Source: Coleofasciculus sp040219735 (GTDB lineage: Bacteria; Cyanobacteriota; Cyanobacteriia; Cyanobacteriales; Coleofasciculaceae). From it: a DNA stretch of 64,000 nucleotides. Below the pieces are notes generated by a model that ran no database searches, had not been told where the DNA came from, and saw only the letters and a list, made by a program, of their open reading frames with translations. Location: NCBI GenBank assembly GCA_040219735.1, contig JAVJRX010000020.1; one strand, 5' to 3'. Shown piece after piece: positions 43,797 through 52,927 of the stretch. Numbering within the stretch: the stretch's first letter is position 1; each line of letters starts with the position of its first letter. Both the position numbers and the translations under genes were made by a program.

Positions 43797-46130
43797 GTGC
43801 GAATTCCGCTCGATTACTACCGAATATTAGGAATGCCGATCCAGGCGACATCGGAACAGCTTCAAGTAGCCTATCGCGATCGCACTCTCCAACTTCCGCG
43901 TCGGGAATATTCGGAAGTGGCGATCGCATCTCGCAAAGAGTTGCTGGATGAGGCGTATGGGGTTCTGTCTGACCCGGAACAGCGCTCAACTTATGATGCC
44001 AGCTTTCTGGAGAAAACCTACAACCCCGAACCTAGCCCCTCTGTAGACCGAGAATCAATCGTCTCTGGGGCTCAAACAACAGCCACGGATAGGATTGATC
44101 CCAATAATCCCAGTCTAGATATAACCAAGGAACAATTTGTTGGCGCTTTGCTGATTCTGCAAGAACTTGGGGAATATGAACTCGTCTTACAGTTAGGACA
44201 TCCCTATTTGCAAAGTCGTGACAGCATCAGTTTGGACAAAGGTCACTTAGGAGACCCGCAACTGGTGCGACCTGATATTATCCTGACTTTGGCGTTAGCT
44301 TGTTTGGAACTGGGTCGGGAACAATGGCAGCAAGGTCGGTACGAAAATGCTGCCTTGTCTCTAGAAACAGGTCAAGAATTACTTCTGAGTGAAGGATTAT
44401 TTCCCACAGTGCGGGGCGAAATTCAAGCCGATCTCTACAAGCTGCGTCCTTACCGCATTCTGGAATTATTGGCATTGCCCGATGAAAATATTGCCGAACG
44501 GCGTAAGGGTTTACAACTGTTGCAAGATATGCTTCAGGAGCGGCAAGGAATTGACGGCAGTGGGGATGACCAGTCGGGACTGAGTATTGATGACTTTTTG
44601 CGCTTTATTCAGCAGTTACGAGGGTATCTAACGGCGGCTCAGCAGCAAACCCTATTTGAGGCAGAAGCCCGCCGCCCTTCAGCCGTCGCCACCTATCTGG
44701 CGGTTTATGCTTTGATTGCCCGGGGATTTGCCCAGCGCCAACCGGCTTTAATCGCCCGGGCTAAACAAATGCTCATGCGTTTGGGTCGGCGTCAGGATGT
44801 GCATCTCGAACAAGCCGTTTGTGCGCTGCTACTGGGTCAAACGGAAGAAGCCAGTCACGCTTTAGAACTGAGTCATGAATACGAACCGCTAGCATTTATT
44901 CGGGAACAGTCTCAAGGCGCTCCTGATTTGTTACCAGGATTATGCCTGTATGGAGAACGATGGCTGCAAAATTCCGTATTTCCCCATTTCCGAGACTTGG
45001 CAGAACAAACAGCCTCGTTGAAAGATTATTTTGCCGATGAGCAGGTACAAGCCTATTTAGAGCAGCTACCGGAATCGACGCCAACTGCTAATAATGAATG
45101 GTCAGTGACGGCTCAGAAAAAAGCCTACACCACAGCAGCATCCGCAGGTCGGAGTAACGGTCATTCGCGCGATCGCGAACCGGCAATCGTTGGCTCATAC
45201 AGCACCCTAGAGCAGGATATGGCATCTAAAACCGGGAGTTTTGGAACAGGGAGCCGCACCTCGGTATCGGGTGTCTCGACGTTACCCACAAGCCCACGGG
45301 TTGCTTCCCCAACAAGTCGGGTTGGGGAATCGGCGACTCAAGCCATCAATGCTTCTGGGGATTCATCAGCAAACGCGGCGCTCAAGTCACCCCCTTCAGG
45401 GCGTCCATCCAAAGTCCGCTCAGAAGCAGAAGCCACTCGAGTGCGTCCTGGGTCTGGGATATCCACTCCGTCTGCTGAAGGACATCTGGATCAATCCCCT
45501 CCAGGACGCCTGCAACAATTACCTGAGCGCCGCAAGGCGACTCAAAAAAACCGACGCTCTATTTTGCTGGTTATTGCCGGATTAGTGGGTGTGGGATTAT
45601 TAGGGTGGTTGGTAATCGCTTTGATCCAAAACATCCGCCAAAGTTTCTCCGCGCCAGCCTTAGAAGGCGAACAGCCCATGGTAGAACTTGCCCAACCTCC
45701 TATTCCTATCCCCGAACCCGGTAGCCAGTTGATGGCACCAGGAGGTCCCTTGACCCAAGATACAGCACAGCAAGTAATTCAAACCTGGCTTTCGACTAAA
45801 TCTCAAGCATTTGGACCCGATTATCAAATTGATCGATTAGATCAAATTCTTTCCACGCCGGTTTTATCTGTTTGGCGGCGACGGGCGCAAACCAATCAGC
45901 AACGGAATATTTATGCTCAGTACAATCACCAGGTTAAAGTAACATCCGTGCAAACGAATCCGGCTAATTCTGACCAAGCCAAGGTAGAAGCGGCAGTCAA
46001 AGAAGAAGCCCGCTTCTATCAAGACGGTGAGATTACTCAGGGACTCTCATACAATGAAAATTTGCAGGTTCAGTATGAGTTGGTGCGTCAGGACGGTCAA
46101 TGGTTTATTAAAGATATGGCGGTAAGGTAG
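43797..46130 (+). CDS. ftn2: Cell division protein Ftn2/ZipN (ARC6 homologue)
   Basis: Ftn2 is the cyanobacterial homologue of plant ARC6. It anchors FtsZ to the membrane and organises the divisome. The 777-residue protein starts with a J-like domain (PLDYYRILGMPIQATSEQLQVAYRDR) that lacks the HPD triad needed to stimulate Hsp70. Long helical repeats follow (about 90-420), then a low-complexity linker (about 430-575), one membrane helix (SILLVIAGLVGVGLLGWLVIAL, about 582-603) and a C-terminal ARC6-like domain (QVIQTWLSTKSQAFG...QWFIKDMAVR). GTG at 43797 has GGGGAAG upstream. The linker carries a HIP1 site and is probably variable. Confidence 0.93.
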   Translation: MRIPLDYYRILGMPIQATSEQLQVAYRDRTLQLPRREYSEVAIASRKELLDEAYGVLSDPEQRSTYDASFLEKTYNPEPSPSVDRESIVSGAQTTATDRIDPNNPSLDITKEQFVGALLILQELGEYELVLQLGHPYLQSRDSISLDKGHLGDPQLVRPDIILTLALACLELGREQWQQGRYENAALSLETGQELLLSEGLFPTVRGEIQADLYKLRPYRILELLALPDENIAERRKGLQLLQDMLQERQGIDGSGDDQSGLSIDDFLRFIQQLRGYLTAAQQQTLFEAEARRPSAVATYLAVYALIARGFAQRQPALIARAKQMLMRLGRRQDVHLEQAVCALLLGQTEEASHALELSHEYEPLAFIREQSQGAPDLLPGLCLYGERWLQNSVFPHFRDLAEQTASLKDYFADEQVQAYLEQLPESTPTANNEWSVTAQKKAYTTAASAGRSNGHSRDREPAIVGSYSTLEQDMASKTGSFGTGSRTSVSGVSTLPTSPRVASPTSRVGESATQAINASGDSSANAALKSPPSGRPSKVRSEAEATRVRPGSGISTPSAEGHLDQSPPGRLQQLPERRKATQKNRRSILLVIAGLVGVGLLGWLVIALIQNIRQSFSAPALEGEQPMVELAQPPIPIPEPGSQLMAPGGPLTQDTAQQVIQTWLSTKSQAFGPDYQIDRLDQILSTPVLSVWRRRAQTNQQRNIYAQYNHQVKVTSVQTNPANSDQAKVEAAVKEEARFYQDGEITQGLSYNENLQVQYELVRQDGQWFIKDMAVR

Positions 46131-46163
46131 GTGTAGAGACGTTGCATGCAACGTCTCTACACC
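46130..46163. terminator. 34-bp perfect palindrome between convergent genes
   Basis: ggtgtagagacgttgca/tgcaacgtctctacacc spans the whole gap between the ftn2 stop and the converging porin stop. A symmetrical stem of this sort can end transcription from both sides. It belongs to the GTAGAGACGT family seen at 1794-1823 and 23220-23243. Confidence 0.75.
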
Positions 46164-46168
46164 TACGA

Positions 46169-47899
46169 TTAGAAACTAAAGGTTGTGCGGATTGTGCCTA
46201 CCCAAATATTATCATTTCCATCATCATGATTGGGATTTAAAATCACATAAGCTCCTGGTGTAATCAGGATATTATCCGTAATTGGATATTGATACTGCGC
46301 CTCAATTAAGAAAGATGTATCTTCATCTTCATCACCACTATCAACATTAGTCAGTTTAGGTGGCATTCCTCCCATAATTGAAAGTGCTGCACCCTCTTTA
46401 CCTAAGTCCAGAAACGACACGTTTGCCACCCAAGTCCATAAATCAGCATTATCCCCTTCTCTAGCACCCGCTTCAGCTTCCGCATCAATATAACCGCCCC
46501 AACCGGCGAGATTAATCGTCGGTGTAAGTCGCCAACTTCCTTGGATACCAAAGCGTAAAGCTGAAGTAGCGATTTCGCCGAATGGTTCTTTTGCCCGTGG
46601 ACTACCTGTGCTACCGGAAAGGTTGACATCTTCACCGGGATAGTAGGAATAGCCAAAAGCAAACCCTAAATCTAATTTTTCTCCCAGCGCCAGATTCAAT
46701 TGAGAAATGGCGGTGAAGTCTCCATCAAAAAGCCCATCCTTATCTGCCGGACTGTTACTTTCACCTGTCAAATAACCGAGATCTAAACTCAGGAAATCAC
46801 TAAACTGAATATTAGCACCCACACCTTGCTCAGCGTTATTGCGGAATACAAAAGGATTGCGGCGATTGAACCGATTTAAAGCACCTGTGCCACTACTTTC
46901 GAGAATAGGGTTGTGGATTTCTGCGATGTCATTGAAATCAAAGCCATTAGCACCCACTAAAAGCCGGATATTATCGCCTAATGGAAAGCGGTAGTATAAA
47001 TCATTAACTTCAACATCATTATTTGAAGCCGCTTCAAACCCCAAGCGAGCCATTTCTGTGCCAGTCGCTTCATCAAACTCAGGGGTATTTCCCGCTTGTA
47101 AACGAACTCTCAAGCGGTCTTCTCCCGTGAAACTGGTGTCAAAGTTTAAACGAGTCCGGTGACTTAAGGTGATATTGTCTTCAATATCTTCGCCGCTATT
47201 ATCAGCCTTTTCATCACCAAATGCGCTACCCAAGTTGAAAATAACTTCCCCTCTCAGCTTGGTGGTGGTAGAGAATTGATTGTCTTCCAAGAACGCCACG
47301 CGCCCTTCTAGATTATCAACTCGTGCGCCTAGGGTTGCCAATTCGGCTTCAAATTCCTGAATTAACCGCCGCAGGGTTTCTAATTCTGTACCATCAGGAG
47401 TATCCCCAACCATTAACCGCTCAATTTGCTGTAAACAAGAATTCAAGCCAGCGGCAAATTCATAACGGGTTAAGGCGCGATTACCCCGATAGGTGCCATC
47501 TGGATACCCAGCAATACAACCATAGCGCTCCACTAAGCTACGCAGTGCTTCATAAGCCCAATCCCCTGGAGAAACGTCTCGCAGTTGACCCACGCTAGTT
47601 ACTTGGTCAAGGGATTCGGTGTTATTTTCACCACTGTAGCGTTGGATTTGTTCTAATAGTTCACGATTAGGATCAGCCGTCGTGTTAGTCGGACTCAAGC
47701 CAGGGCTGACATCGGAAGCGATTTGTAGAGAATCAATCTCTACTGACATTTCAGATAACGGGTTATTGAGTTTAACGGTTGATTCGTTAGTGGCTGTTTG
47801 GTTCGGAACCGCCGCATAAGCGTTGCTAGTGACAAACAAAGATAGTCCGAGTAGGGCGGGACTGATTTTCAGCGTTTTCCAGACTAAAGGTGATTTCAT
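46169..47899 (-). CDS. SLH-domain outer-membrane porin, paralogue 2
   Basis: The 576-residue protein has a signal peptide (LKISPALLGLSLFVTSNAYA) and a short linker. The SLH domain (SVGQLRDVSPGDWAYEALRSLVERYGCIAGYPDGTYRGNRALTRYEFAAGLNSCL), a coiled-coil segment and an OprB-type barrel ending in WVGTIRTTFSF follow. AAGGAGAG precedes the ATG. It is nearly identical to its upstream neighbour from the SLH domain through about residue 215, then diverges in the barrel. The two are tandem duplicates. The function is diffusion of small solutes across the outer membrane; the substrate is unknown. Confidence 0.92.
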   Translation of the reverse strand: MKSPLVWKTLKISPALLGLSLFVTSNAYAAVPNQTATNESTVKLNNPLSEMSVEIDSLQIASDVSPGLSPTNTTADPNRELLEQIQRYSGENNTESLDQVTSVGQLRDVSPGDWAYEALRSLVERYGCIAGYPDGTYRGNRALTRYEFAAGLNSCLQQIERLMVGDTPDGTELETLRRLIQEFEAELATLGARVDNLEGRVAFLEDNQFSTTTKLRGEVIFNLGSAFGDEKADNSGEDIEDNITLSHRTRLNFDTSFTGEDRLRVRLQAGNTPEFDEATGTEMARLGFEAASNNDVEVNDLYYRFPLGDNIRLLVGANGFDFNDIAEIHNPILESSGTGALNRFNRRNPFVFRNNAEQGVGANIQFSDFLSLDLGYLTGESNSPADKDGLFDGDFTAISQLNLALGEKLDLGFAFGYSYYPGEDVNLSGSTGSPRAKEPFGEIATSALRFGIQGSWRLTPTINLAGWGGYIDAEAEAGAREGDNADLWTWVANVSFLDLGKEGAALSIMGGMPPKLTNVDSGDEDEDTSFLIEAQYQYPITDNILITPGAYVILNPNHDDGNDNIWVGTIRTTFSF

Positions 47900-48020
47900 C
47901 GAATTTCTCTCCTTACACCGAATTACCTTAGATAATCTGCAATAGTGTTCGCGGTTAGACTATACACGATTAGGACAACGATTGAAAATTAATTGTATTA
48001 ATCAACGTGAAAATTAATCA

Positions 48021-48041
48021 GGGTACAGCATTGCTGTACCC
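48021..48041. terminator. Inverted repeat between tandem porins
   Basis: gggtacagc and gctgtaccc form a 9-bp stem with a 3-base loop, 44 bp after the upstream porin stop (minus strand). It has no clear T-run. It may partly terminate or stabilise the transcript between the paralogues. Confidence 0.5.
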
Positions 48042-48084
48042 CAAGGCTAAATCATGCAACTAATCAACGACAGTTGAAACCTGC

Positions 48085-49899
48085 TTAGAAGGTAAAAGTC
48101 GTGCGGATAGTGCCTACCCAAATCTCATTATTGTCATCGTTATGTTCTGGGTTGAAAATGACAAAGGCGCCAGGAGTGATGGCAATATTGTCCGTCAGTT
48201 CATAGCGATAGAAGGCTTCGAGGTGATAGGAGGTGCCGTTGTTTTCACGACCACTAAGATCGTTATTGGTCACCTTAGGTGGCATACCGAATAAGACACC
48301 CAGCTTGTTCCCCTCACCGCCTAAGTCTAGCAAAGCCAAGTTAACCGCCCAGTTCCAAATATCGGCATCAAATCCTTCAGTGGCTTCTGCTTCAGCCTCT
48401 TGATAACCGGCCCAACCACCAACAGAAAACCTGCCAAATGTTACATTCGCTTGTAGTCCGTAGGAATCGACTGAGGTAGCCAGACCCTCAAATGGATCAG
48501 AGGCAAAACCACTACCCGTACTTCCTGTAATGTTTACCTCATCGCCATTGTAGAAGGAATTTATATAGGTTGCGGCTAACGAGATATTCTCAGTCGGATT
48601 GAAGACTATCTGACCAAGGGCAGCATAATTGCCATTAAACAGACCATTCTTCTCAGAAGGATCACTGCCGCCTCCATCAACAACGTAACTGGCTGAGATC
48701 GATAAGGCATCGCTTACGTTAAACGTTGCGGTTATTCCTGGACCACCAGATTCAACTCGGTAGATCGGGTTGAAGCGCCCAAAGCGGGAGATAGAACCAC
48801 TGCCACTACTGTCAAAATAAGGATTGACTACATCGATAATGGTATCTTGGTACTCAGCTCCGGTGGCGTCAATTTGAACTAGGAATTTTTCGCCGATGGG
48901 GAAGCGATACCACAGCTCATCGATTTCAACGTCGTTACCGTTATCACCATCAAAGCCTAAGCGGGTCATGTTTGTCCCCGTTAAACCTGTGTTAAATGAC
49001 GCGATATTTGCTGCTTCTAAACGAGTTCTCAGTCTGTCTCTTCCCGTAAAGCTGGTTTCAAAGTTCAGACGTACCCGATCGCCTAAGATGACATTGGTAT
49101 CATCATCACCACCACCAATACTATCGCCGAAGGTATCAGCCAGGGCAAAGATGACTTCCCCTCTCAACTTTGTCGTCGTCGAGAACTGGTTGTCCTCTAA
49201 GAACGCCACGCGCCCTTCCAGGTTATCCACCCGCGCACCTAGGGTTGCCAATTCCGCTTCAAACTCCTGAATTAACCGCCGCAGGGTTTCTAAATCACGA
49301 CCATCAGGATCATCATCAATTAGTAACCGCTCAATTTGCTGTAAACAGCTATTCAAACCAGCGGCAAACTCGTAACGAGTCAAGGCGCGATTGCCCCGAT
49401 AGGTGCCATCTGGATACCCAGCAATACAACCATAGCGTTCTACTAAACTACGCAGCGCTTCATACGCCCAATCCCCTGGCGAAACATCTCGCAACTGACC
49501 CACGCTGGTTACTTGGTCAAGAGACTCATTCCCTTCGTTGCCATAGCGCTGGATTTGCTGCAAAATTTCTTGATTCGAGTTAACTGAGGTATCTCCAGCC
49601 GCCGGAACGGGTCCAGGGAAGGTACTATCTGCCAGTTCAAAGGTGGGACTAACGGTTACGGCGGGTTGAGGCGTATCCGTTGCTCTTATAGGTTCAGACA
49701 GCGTTTCATCATCATTCAACGTGGGACTGATGGAAGCTGTCAGTTCAGCGTCCAAATTCATGGTAGCTTTAGACAGACCTGCAGTCGTCAGATGGGAATT
49801 TGACTCAGCCGCTGATGTACCGCTAGCAACGAATAAAGAGGCAACCAGCAGGACTGGGCTTGCCTTTAACGCTTTCCAGAAGAGGTTAGACATAATCAT
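48085..49899 (-). CDS. SLH-domain outer-membrane porin, paralogue 3
   Basis: The 604-residue protein has signal peptide LKASPVLLVASLFVASGTSA and an acidic/Ser/Thr linker longer than in paralogue 2. The same SLH domain and coiled coil follow, with an OprB barrel ending in WVGTIRTTFTF. GAGGA lies six bases before the ATG. It is the upstream member of a head-to-tail pair 185 bp apart. The barrel has acidic loop insertions (GGGDDDTNVILGD) not shared with its neighbour. As with paralogue 2, the substrate is unknown. Confidence 0.92.
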   Translation of the reverse strand: MIMSNLFWKALKASPVLLVASLFVASGTSAAESNSHLTTAGLSKATMNLDAELTASISPTLNDDETLSEPIRATDTPQPAVTVSPTFELADSTFPGPVPAAGDTSVNSNQEILQQIQRYGNEGNESLDQVTSVGQLRDVSPGDWAYEALRSLVERYGCIAGYPDGTYRGNRALTRYEFAAGLNSCLQQIERLLIDDDPDGRDLETLRRLIQEFEAELATLGARVDNLEGRVAFLEDNQFSTTTKLRGEVIFALADTFGDSIGGGDDDTNVILGDRVRLNFETSFTGRDRLRTRLEAANIASFNTGLTGTNMTRLGFDGDNGNDVEIDELWYRFPIGEKFLVQIDATGAEYQDTIIDVVNPYFDSSGSGSISRFGRFNPIYRVESGGPGITATFNVSDALSISASYVVDGGGSDPSEKNGLFNGNYAALGQIVFNPTENISLAATYINSFYNGDEVNITGSTGSGFASDPFEGLATSVDSYGLQANVTFGRFSVGGWAGYQEAEAEATEGFDADIWNWAVNLALLDLGGEGNKLGVLFGMPPKVTNNDLSGRENNGTSYHLEAFYRYELTDNIAITPGAFVIFNPEHNDDNNEIWVGTIRTTFTF

Positions 49900-50239
49900 T
49901 CACAATCCTCACACCTAATTCAATCCAAAACTGTAAAGCAATTGCGCTGAATGAGCAATAGCCTTTTGGCTTTTACTCCAACCTATCACTAAATTTACTA
50001 ATTAACTTTTACCATTTTCGAGAGCTATAAAATATAAATTATAAACCAAAAACACTTGGCTGGATACCTATAAAATATTAGAATTATTTATCTAACTCAC
50101 TACTTGTAGAGAACTCTTCATGAAGAGTCCCCTACTGATGGATAGAGTTGCTGCGTAAGTCCTGATATGAGGGAGGTTTTGATACCAAGTCTGATAGCAG
50201 CTTGATTGTCTTGAGCAGGGAAAAAAAGAAAGGGCGAGA
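49900..50239. other. Gap between porin gene and IS605-type element
   Basis: No gene is seen. The first 200 bases are AT-rich and should contain the porin promoter. A 16-bp perfect palindrome actcttca/tgaagagt lies near 50110-50125. Confidence 0.45.
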
Positions 50240-51695
50240 TTGACTTCTCCCCCGGTTAAAACGCGGGGGATTCTAAGCAGATACTTTGGGACGGGCTGAA
50301 GCCGCGTCCCGTCGTTTTATCTTTTTAGAGTTCCAGAGGAAGACTCTGGATGGCGCAGTCAAAAACGCCCTACTGACCTTGGCTAGAGCAAGACCTAGCT
50401 GTATCTCTACTTTGCGGAGAATGTTAGCAGCACCATTAGCATCGGCGTTGATAAATTCTCCATTTTTTGTGCGATACATTCCACGATGAACTCTTTTCCC
50501 ACTTGGTTTCCACCCTTCCGGGCCTGAGCCGAATACAGGTAGAAAATCCTTGTCCAGAAAACTAGCCTTCGATGTATAGCTTTCTTCAGTTTCTATAAAC
50601 TGAATTCCATATTGTTCGCACAATTGTCTGATTCTTTCTTTAAGACGAGTGGTAGGAATTTGAACAAATTCCTGATTATTCTTTTTGCCTAGCTCAATCC
50701 CATTCTTGTTGCCTTGATTCCACCCGAAAACAATAGTTCCAATCCGGCAATTTAAGCAGTGATTGACAACAATTCTTGCTGCCTTATTCACGGCGTCTCT
50801 AATTTGACGATTGCGTTTTTCGGTTAAGGATGCCAATTCTTCATTCCAGAACCCTTGGGCTTTTCCTTTTTTTAGAGTTGCTACTCGCTTGTTATAGAAC
50901 TGGTTTAGGCTCTTGAGCTTACGACCATCAACAATAAAGCTGGTTCCTACGTTAGAGACACAGGTTAGCCAGTTGTTTAGTCCTGGGTCGATTCCCAGGA
51001 CTTTCTTTGCATCAACATCAGCTTGAATTCCAGGAATACTGTAGACAAACTCGGCATAAAAACAGCCATTGCGAGGCAGTATTCTTAGTTCTTTGATGTT
51101 TTTAAAGTCCAGATTGGACGGCATCGGAATAAAGAACTCCGAAAGCTTGAACCAGGTTTTAACCAGTGTTCCTAGAGGAAAACGGATCAAGCCATTTTTG
51201 AACCTGAGGGCTTGCCTAGGATAAGCGACAACAGTCAGACCGCCCTTCTTTTGGTATCGGGGCGGTCTGGGTTTATCTGTTATCTTCCCTTTGTTAAATG
51301 CTTTGTTTAATCCTTGAAAAGATTTAAATGACTCGGCTACTGCTCTCAGCGTTTGTTGAGCGACCTGGGAATACAATGCTTGGAAGTGCTTATTGCTTTT
51401 GTACTCTTTTTCCAGGTCATACTTGCCGATTATTTGGCGACATTTAAACCAGATCTGCCTGGCGTAATAAGTTCCGCAATTTGTTAGCTTATTTGCCTCG
51501 GAACAGATGTATTCCAAGACTGCCGCTAACTCGTCATCTGGAGTTAACAGTACTTGCTGACATCCGTACAAGCTTATCACCTCCTTGTTTAGAGATATAT
51601 TATATCACTGGTTAGAGAATTCGTGCAGGATTTATCCCGCTATCTGCACGACGCAGCTCGTTTCATCCCCCGCTTGAAAAGACGGGGGCTTTCAC
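50240..51695 (-). mobile_element. IS200/IS605-type element with tnpB only
   Basis: The tnpB gene is flanked by subterminal hairpins. On the right, cccccggttaaaacgcggggg lies at 50249-50269. On the left, cccccgcttgaaaagacggggg lies at 51668-51689. On the minus strand the right end reads gggggagaagtcaa, typical of the cleavage end of this class. No tnpA is present, so movement would need a transposase in trans. The exact left boundary is uncertain by some tens of bases. No target-site duplication is expected for this class. Confidence 0.75.
50273..51571 (-). CDS. tnpB: TnpB, RNA-guided nuclease of IS605 type
   Basis: The 432-residue protein has the N-terminal TnpB region and a split RuvC-like nuclease: GIDPGLNNW (first Asp, about residue 192), ETEESYTSKASF (Glu, about 340) and NADANGAANIL (last Asp, about 388). 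Between the last two the sequence is FLPVFGSGPEGWKPSGKRVHRGMYRTKNGEFI, without the CxxC pairs of the usual zinc ribbon; this is a recurring cyanobacterial subtype. TTG at 51571 is chosen because AAGGAGGTGAT lies just upstream, and a TATAAT box is at 51599-51604. The basic C-terminus overlaps the likely guide-RNA (omega RNA) region at the element's right end. Confidence 0.88.
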   Translation of the reverse strand: MYGCQQVLLTPDDELAAVLEYICSEANKLTNCGTYYARQIWFKCRQIIGKYDLEKEYKSNKHFQALYSQVAQQTLRAVAESFKSFQGLNKAFNKGKITDKPRPPRYQKKGGLTVVAYPRQALRFKNGLIRFPLGTLVKTWFKLSEFFIPMPSNLDFKNIKELRILPRNGCFYAEFVYSIPGIQADVDAKKVLGIDPGLNNWLTCVSNVGTSFIVDGRKLKSLNQFYNKRVATLKKGKAQGFWNEELASLTEKRNRQIRDAVNKAARIVVNHCLNCRIGTIVFGWNQGNKNGIELGKKNNQEFVQIPTTRLKERIRQLCEQYGIQFIETEESYTSKASFLDKDFLPVFGSGPEGWKPSGKRVHRGMYRTKNGEFINADANGAANILRKVEIQLGLALAKVSRAFLTAPSRVFLWNSKKIKRRDAASARPKVSA

Positions 51696-51869
51696 CATCG
51701 CTTTTCGGTAATCTTTGGGTTAATCTGCTCCTTATAACGATGAACAAGGGCGGGTTTTGTTGTTCCGTTACCGGTGAGACAGGGCGAGTTTTGTTGTTCC
51801 GTTATTAGTAAAAAGCTAGCGCTAGTTCCTAACCCCGCCCCTACAATCTTCTGCCTCCTGCTTTCTTCT
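51696..51869. repeat. Tandem GGGCGRGTTTTGTTGTTCCGTTA repeat
   Basis: Two units at about 51748-51770 and 51782-51804, followed by ccgcccctacaat at 51836-51848, form a diverged member of the GGGCGGGTTT repeat family. It lies between the IS605-type element and phoU. Confidence 0.6.
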
Positions 51870-52538
51870 CTAGGAACGATGACCTGTGACAATATAGGTA
51901 ACCCGTTGACCGATATTGGTCGCATGGTCAGCCATACGCTCGATATGACGAATTGCCAAAACTAATAGTAAAATTGGCTCGACTACGCCTTTAATATCCC
52001 GCTGATAGGCTAATGTTTGATAAAGATTATCGTAGGCATTATCGACTTTATCATCCAATACTTTAACCGCTTGTCCTGCCGTCGCATCTAAATCAGCTAA
52101 AGACGCCAAACTTGTTGCCAGCATAGCTTGGGCATGGTGGGACATTTCTTCAATTTGGGACATACAAGGATGAGGCGGGTAAGCAAATAATTTTACCGAA
52201 ATCTCCGTTAAATCTTCAGCATAATCACCAATGCGTTCCAAATCCCGGATTAGCTGCATAAAGGCACTAACCAGACGTAGGTCTTGTGCCACTGGCGATT
52301 GAAGTGTCAGCAGAGAGGCACATTCTATTTCAATATGACGGTAATAGCGATCAATTTGTTTTTCAATCGAGGTAATTGCCTCGATCGCCTCCAGATTTTG
52401 GTAAAATAGAGCTTGATGACCAAGGCGGAATGAATTTTCCACCAATGCGCCCATCCGCAGAACATTCTGCTCTAGGCGGTTAAGACAGCGCTTAAAGTGA
52501 TTGCGATCGCAATGGCGGTTTGTAGAAGATAGACTCAC
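51870..52538 (-). CDS. phoU: Phosphate signalling regulator PhoU (SphU)
   Basis: The 222-residue protein has two PhoU three-helix units. The metal-binding signatures are RDLERIGDYAEDLTEI (about 93-108) and RHIERMADHATNIGQRV (about 195-211). PhoU restrains the phosphate sensor kinase when phosphate is plentiful; in cyanobacteria (SphU) it acts on SphS. It is on the same strand as sphS and sphR, 389 bp downstream of sphS. It therefore belongs to this phosphate module, although the gap is long enough for its own promoter. TTG and ATG starts compete; ATG at 52538 has the usual length. Confidence 0.93.
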   Translation of the reverse strand: MSLSSTNRHCDRNHFKRCLNRLEQNVLRMGALVENSFRLGHQALFYQNLEAIEAITSIEKQIDRYYRHIEIECASLLTLQSPVAQDLRLVSAFMQLIRDLERIGDYAEDLTEISVKLFAYPPHPCMSQIEEMSHHAQAMLATSLASLADLDATAGQAVKVLDDKVDNAYDNLYQTLAYQRDIKGVVEPILLLVLAIRHIERMADHATNIGQRVTYIVTGHRS

Positions 52539-52927
52539 CTCATTTGCCCTAAGACGAATAATTGTGTCTACTACTATTGATAGCAGATCAAGGTTAAATT
52601 GTAGTAAAGTAATCTGCTGGCAAGGTGGGAGAAGTGTGGAGTTTTGAGTGTTGACCCTTCACGACCTTCGAGTGCATGGTGCGTGAGTTCACTCTCTTGC
52701 CTCCTCCGCTTCCCTGCTTCCCATCTCCCTCAAGACAGTTGAACTCCCTTGTCTCCCCTTCTACCATCTCATACACCTCACCTCGGAAGCCGATGCAGAC
52801 AGGTTGTGACCAACCACTCTCAAAGGAGACGGTCAAAACACATTACCATGGGCTGGCACAAAAATCCTGTATCTTAGTTAAGATTTTGCACTACACAGAC
52901 GAATTACAAATGACAAATGACAAATTA
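52539..52927. other. Gap between sphS and phoU
   Basis: No gene is seen in 389 bases. It has a pyrimidine-rich plus strand (cttgcctcctccgcttccctgcttccc) and no hairpin worth naming. An 80-codon minus frame at 52594-52836 has no recognisable sequence and no ribosome site. Confidence 0.4.
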
